Assembly: GCA_041905795.1 (NCBI GenBank)
Contig: JAYRKL010000023.1
Coordinates: 1-64,000 of the forward strand
Source: SHVO01 sp041905795
GTDB taxonomy: Bacteria > Pseudomonadota > Alphaproteobacteria > Rhodospirillales > Rhodospirillaceae
Direction: 5' to 3'
Length of the DNA: 64,000 nt
The position numbers and the translations under genes were made by a program. Below are positions 60,564-64,000 of this stretch, piece by piece. The notes under the pieces were generated by a model that had not been told where the DNA came from, ran no database searches, and worked only from the letters and a program-made list of their open reading frames with translations. The stretch's first letter is position 1; each line of letters opens with the position of its first letter.

Positions 60564-60657
60564 CTGTCATTGCCCGATTTATTCGGGCAATCCATGCCTC
60601 AACATATTGAGGAGATCGGGCAATCATGGATCACCCGAATAAATCGGGTGATGACAG
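60564..60657. repeat. Nested palindromic element upstream of gor and after glmS (family 2)
   Basis: Arms of 33 bases (CTGTCATTGCCCG...ATCCATG against CTGTCATCACCCG...ATCCATG) match at 29 of 33 positions. Each arm contains its own hairpin (TTGCCCG/CGGGCAA and TCACCCG/CGGGTGA), so all four differences keep pairing. The centre has CCTCAA/TTGAGG. It lies between the glmS stop and the gor start, both minus-strand. Confidence 0.8.
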
Positions 60658-60665
60658 CCTGTGCA

Positions 60666-62489
60666 CTACTCGACCGTAACGCTCTTGGCCAAGTTTCTGG
60701 GCTGGTCGACGTCGGTGCCTTTCAGCACGGCGGTGTGATAGGCCAGCAACTGCACGGGAATCGCCGCCACGATCGGGAACACGAAGGGGTCGGTCTTGGG
60801 CAGGCAGATGGTGTAACTGGCCACCTGCCCGGCGCGGCGGATGCCCTGTTCGTCGCTGATCAGGATGACCCTTCCCCCGCGCGCGATGACCTGCTCGATA
60901 TTGGACACCGACTTCTCGAACAGCGCGTCGGTGGGGGCGATCACCACCACCGGCACGTTCTCGTCGATCAGGGCGATGGGCCCGTGCTTCATCTCGCCGG
61001 CAGCGTAGCCCTCGGCGTGGATGTAGGAGATTTCCTTAAGCTTGAGCGCGCCTTCGAGCGCGATCGGGTAGGAGGCGCCGCGGCCGAGATAGAGCACGTC
61101 GCGCGCCTGGGCCACGTCCTCGGCGATGGCACGGATGGACGCGTCGAGATGCAGGACATCGGCGACGCGGGAGGGCACTTCCGCCAGCGCCGACGACAGC
61201 TTGGCCTCCTGCTCGGCGGTGATGGCGCCGCGCACCTTGGCGAGGTAGATCGCGAAACAGGCCAGCGCCATCAATTGGGTGGTGAAGGCCTTGGTCGAGG
61301 CGACGCCGATCTCCGGTCCGGCGAGCGTCGGCAGCACCACGTCGGACTCACGCGCCACGGCGCTTTCCGGCACATTGACCACCGAGACGATCTTCTGGCC
61401 CTGGGACTTGCAGTATTTGAGCGGCGCCAGGGTGTCGGCGGTCTCACCGGACTGGGAGACGAACAGGCCGAGGCCGTTCGCCGACAACGGCGGCGTGCGG
61501 TAGCGGTATTCGGAACCGATGTCGGCTTCAACCGGCAGGCGGGCGATGGACTCGATCCAGTATTTCGCCACCAGGCAGGCGTAATAGGCGGTTCCGCACG
61601 CCACCGCGCTGATGCGGTCGACGGTGCGCAGGTCGAAGGGCATCGGCGGCAGCGATATGGCGCGGGTCTGGGGATTGAACAGCGCCCGCAGGGTGTCGCC
61701 GAGAACCTGCGGCTGCTCGTAGATCTCCTTCAGCATGTAATGGCGATACTCGCCCTTGCCGATGAGCGCGCCCGACAGCGCGGTCTGCACGATGGCGCGC
61801 TCCACCACCTGACCATGCGCATTGTGGACGGTGCAGCCGTCCTTGGTGATGACCGCCCAGTCCTCGTCTTCCAGATAGGTGATGCGCTGGGTCATGGGCG
61901 CCAAGGCCATGGCGTCCGAGCCCACATACATCTCGCCCTTGCCGTAACCCACAGCCAATGGACTGCCCTTGCGGGCGGCGAACAGCACGTCAGGCTCGGA
62001 GGCCACCAGGATGGCGAGCGCGAAGGCGCCGTCGAGCCGGCGCAGCGCGAGGTGCACCGCCTGTTTCGCCGCCATGCCCTGCTTCAGGTGCTCGGCGATC
62101 AGGTGGACCACCACCTCGGTATCGGTATCGCTGCCGAATTTATGGCCGGCGGCTTCCAGTTCGCTGCGCAGCTCCTGGAAATTCTCGATGATGCCGTTGT
62201 GGACCACGGCCACGGTGCCGTCGGAATGGGGATGGGCGTTGCTCTCGCTGGGCACGCCGTGGGTGGCCCAGCGGGTATGGCCGATGCCGACCGTGCCGCC
62301 CAGGGGCTCGGCCGTCAGTTTGGCGGCCAGGTTGGCGATCTTGCCCGGGGCGCGGCGGCGGCCAATGACGCCATCCACCAGCGTTGCAATCCCCGCGGAG
62401 TCATAGCCGCGGTACTCCAGGCGCCGGAGCCCGTCGATCAGGCACTCGGAGGCATTGGCACGGCCGATGACGCCGACGATTCCGCACAT
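60666..62489 (-). CDS. glmS: Glutamine-fructose-6-phosphate aminotransferase (isomerising)
   Basis: Makes glucosamine 6-phosphate, the first committed step to UDP-GlcNAc for peptidoglycan and LPS. The 607-residue protein starts MCGIVGVIG with Cys2 as the glutaminase nucleophile, includes HTRWATHG, then two SIS isomerase domains, and ends PRNLAKSVTVE, the conserved lid. It lies two bases downstream of glmU. The Gram-positive glmS ribozyme is not present upstream. Confidence 0.97.
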   Translation of the reverse strand: MCGIVGVIGRANASECLIDGLRRLEYRGYDSAGIATLVDGVIGRRRAPGKIANLAAKLTAEPLGGTVGIGHTRWATHGVPSESNAHPHSDGTVAVVHNGIIENFQELRSELEAAGHKFGSDTDTEVVVHLIAEHLKQGMAAKQAVHLALRRLDGAFALAILVASEPDVLFAARKGSPLAVGYGKGEMYVGSDAMALAPMTQRITYLEDEDWAVITKDGCTVHNAHGQVVERAIVQTALSGALIGKGEYRHYMLKEIYEQPQVLGDTLRALFNPQTRAISLPPMPFDLRTVDRISAVACGTAYYACLVAKYWIESIARLPVEADIGSEYRYRTPPLSANGLGLFVSQSGETADTLAPLKYCKSQGQKIVSVVNVPESAVARESDVVLPTLAGPEIGVASTKAFTTQLMALACFAIYLAKVRGAITAEQEAKLSSALAEVPSRVADVLHLDASIRAIAEDVAQARDVLYLGRGASYPIALEGALKLKEISYIHAEGYAAGEMKHGPIALIDENVPVVVIAPTDALFEKSVSNIEQVIARGGRVILISDEQGIRRAGQVASYTICLPKTDPFVFPIVAAIPVQLLAYHTAVLKGTDVDQPRNLAKSVTVE

Positions 62490-62491
62490 GG

Positions 62492-63868
62492 TTATGAACC
62501 TTTACCGCCCTTTTTGGCCTTTTCCGCCTGCTTGCGCCGGCGATATGCGGCCGCGAACCCTTCCAGCGTCTCCTGACGCGAGGAATTCAAGGCCAACGCA
62601 TCGGCCGGCACATCGTTCCGGACCACGGCGCCGGCCCCGGTCATGGCGCCGTCGCCCACCTTCACCGGAGCCACCAGCACCGAGTTGGAACCGATCGAAG
62701 CGCCGGCGCCGATCTCGGTGCGGGACTTGGTGAAGCCGTCGTAATTGGCGGTGATGGTGCCCGCCCCGACGTTGGCCTTGGCGCCGACATGGGCGTCGCC
62801 GACATAGGACAGATGGTTCACCTTGGCGCCCGCGTCCAGGGCGGCGTTCTTGATCTCGACGAAATTGCCGACATGGGCGTCGGCGCCGATCTCGGCGCCC
62901 GGGCGCAGCCGCGCGTAGGGCCCGACCAAGGCACCGCTCGCGATATGCGCGCCCTCGATGTGGCAGAAGCCTTTGATGACCACGCCGTCGTCCACCGTGA
63001 CGCCGGGGCCGAATACGGTGAACGGGCCGATCTCCACGTCCTTGCCGAGCCTGGTGTCGGCGGAGAAATAGACCGTCGCCGGATCGCGCAAGGTGACGCC
63101 GTTGTCCATGGCCGCCGCGCGCATCTTGTTCTGGAAGATAGTTTCTGCCGCCGCCAGCTCGGCGCGGCTGTTGATGCCCATCAGTTCGTCCTCGTCGCCT
63201 TCGACCGCGGTGCAGACATGCCCGGCGGCGCGCGCCAGGCCGACCACGTCGGTGAGGTAGTACTCGCCCTTGGCGTTGGCGTTGCCGACCTTGGCGAGGG
63301 CGTCCCACAGCACCTTGGACTCCGCCAGCATGATGCCGGAATTGCAGAAACCGACGGCGCGTTCGGCCGGGCTCGCGTCCTTGGCTTCGACGATGCGTTC
63401 CAACTGGCCGTCCTTCATCACCAGGCGGCCATAGGCGCCGGGATCGGCCGGGGTGAAACCCAGCACCACCACGGCCGGGTTACCGGGCCCGCGCCGGGCC
63501 GCGCGCATCTTCTCCATGGTCGCGGCGCTGACGAAAGGCGTGTCGGCATAGGCGATGAGAATGTCGCCGGTGAAACCGGCGAGCGCCGCCTTGGCCTGCA
63601 GGACGGCGTGGCCGGTGCCGAGGCGGTCGGCCTGCAGCGCCGTGCGATGGGGCGTCACGGCCTGGGCGACCGCGTCCATGCCAGGCCCGATCACCACCAC
63701 CACCGGGTCCATGCCGAGGCTGGTGACGCTGGCCAGCACGTGGCCCACCAGGGGCACCCCGGCCACGCAGTGCAGCACCTTGGGCAGGGCGGACTTCATG
63801 CGCGTGCCGCTGCCGGCGGCGAGAATGACGGCCGCGGCGGGGGTCTGAGGCGGGACTGCTGGGGGCAT
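62492..63868 (-). CDS. glmU: Bifunctional UDP-GlcNAc pyrophosphorylase / glucosamine-1-phosphate acetyltransferase
   Basis: Last two steps to UDP-GlcNAc. The 458-residue protein has the N-terminal uridylyltransferase domain with LAAGSGTRMKS (about 16-26) and the C-terminal left-handed beta-helix of hexapeptide repeats (about 260-430) with NHLSYVGDAHVG and ITANYDGFTKSRT. It leads the glmU-glmS pair. Only 132 bases upstream lie in the window, and I see no clear promoter there. Confidence 0.97.
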   Translation of the reverse strand: MPPAVPPQTPAAAVILAAGSGTRMKSALPKVLHCVAGVPLVGHVLASVTSLGMDPVVVVIGPGMDAVAQAVTPHRTALQADRLGTGHAVLQAKAALAGFTGDILIAYADTPFVSAATMEKMRAARRGPGNPAVVVLGFTPADPGAYGRLVMKDGQLERIVEAKDASPAERAVGFCNSGIMLAESKVLWDALAKVGNANAKGEYYLTDVVGLARAAGHVCTAVEGDEDELMGINSRAELAAAETIFQNKMRAAAMDNGVTLRDPATVYFSADTRLGKDVEIGPFTVFGPGVTVDDGVVIKGFCHIEGAHIASGALVGPYARLRPGAEIGADAHVGNFVEIKNAALDAGAKVNHLSYVGDAHVGAKANVGAGTITANYDGFTKSRTEIGAGASIGSNSVLVAPVKVGDGAMTGAGAVVRNDVPADALALNSSRQETLEGFAAAYRRRKQAEKAKKGGKGS

Positions 63869-64000
63869 CGGGACCGGGTCTGATGTGAGGGTGGCTGGAA
63901 AATGCCACGGGGGACCGGCCGGATAAAGGCCGCCGCGCCGGCCTTTTGGTCCGCCGCCATGAAAAAAGTGTCAGCCGCCAAGGGCTTGGGGGCCATTCCG

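Noticed and set aside
62490..62600. Possible glmS ribozyme before glmS
   Set aside because: glmU ends two bases before glmS, so there is no room, and the ribozyme is a feature of Gram-positive bacteria.
63959..64000. ATG at 63959 (MKKVSAAKGLGAIP) reading off the window end
   Set aside because: It could start a plus-strand gene divergent from glmU, but 14 codons without a clear Shine-Dalgarno or a familiar sequence are not enough.

Overview
The window is GC-rich, densely coded chromosomal DNA of an alphaproteobacterium. The evidence is an rRNA operon ordered 16S, tRNA-Ile(GAU), tRNA-Ala(UGC), 23S, and several neighbourhoods familiar from this class: rodZ-ispG-hisS-prfA-prmC-DUF4167-clpB, lysC beside ubiG, comF/grxC/nitrilase/DUF1178, and purC-purS-purQ-purL-bolA-grxD. 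I cannot place it below class with confidence. The FtsX/MacB-type exporter, class II DAHP synthase, GlnRS, SPINDLY-type protein and Anbu operon fit a soil or water heterotroph. No prophage, insertion sequence, CRISPR array, plasmid gene or obvious pathogenicity locus is visible.

Layout. 1-3100: the 5' part of a minus-strand rRNA operon, its leader, promoter and a DnaA box. 3427-18663: an M23 peptidase facing a long minus-strand block (clpB, DUF4167, prmC, prfA, hisS, ispG, rodZ, ptsP, a nitronate-monooxygenase-like gene, lysC), covering protein quality control, translation termination, isoprenoid synthesis, cell shape, nitrogen-PTS signalling and aspartate-family amino acids. 18844-29120: ubiG coupled to a TPR/O-GlcNAc-transferase-like gene, then DUF1178, nitrilase, grxC, an inserted formyltransferase-like gene, comF, a methyltransferase, sfsA, map, a MipA/OmpV porin-like protein and trxC. 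29221-38424: amidase lipoprotein, radC, an exported MBL-fold protein, an exported FAH-family protein and a three-gene ABC exporter (HlyD adaptor, ATPase, FtsX permease). 38688-45575: purine genes purB and purC-purS-purQ-purL with a TANGO2-like gene and the BolA/CGFS-glutaredoxin pair. 45872-51566: rpsD and trmJ, then the four-gene Anbu system (circularly permuted ATP-grasp, alpha-E, transglutaminase-like, Anbu protease). 51758-63868: a small unknown gene, ltaE, glnS, aroG-nadE, another unknown gene, gor, and glmU-glmS.

The most system-like locus is the Anbu operon at 47526-51566. It couples a putative peptide-bond-forming enzyme to a protease and a transglutaminase fold, and its substrate is unknown. 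A 13-bp perfect hairpin sits just before the protease gene. The other recurring signal is intergenic: at least two families of palindromic repeats lie in 3' regions and inside operons. One family supplies the stop codon of two unrelated genes. One member of the other shows compensatory base changes within its stems.
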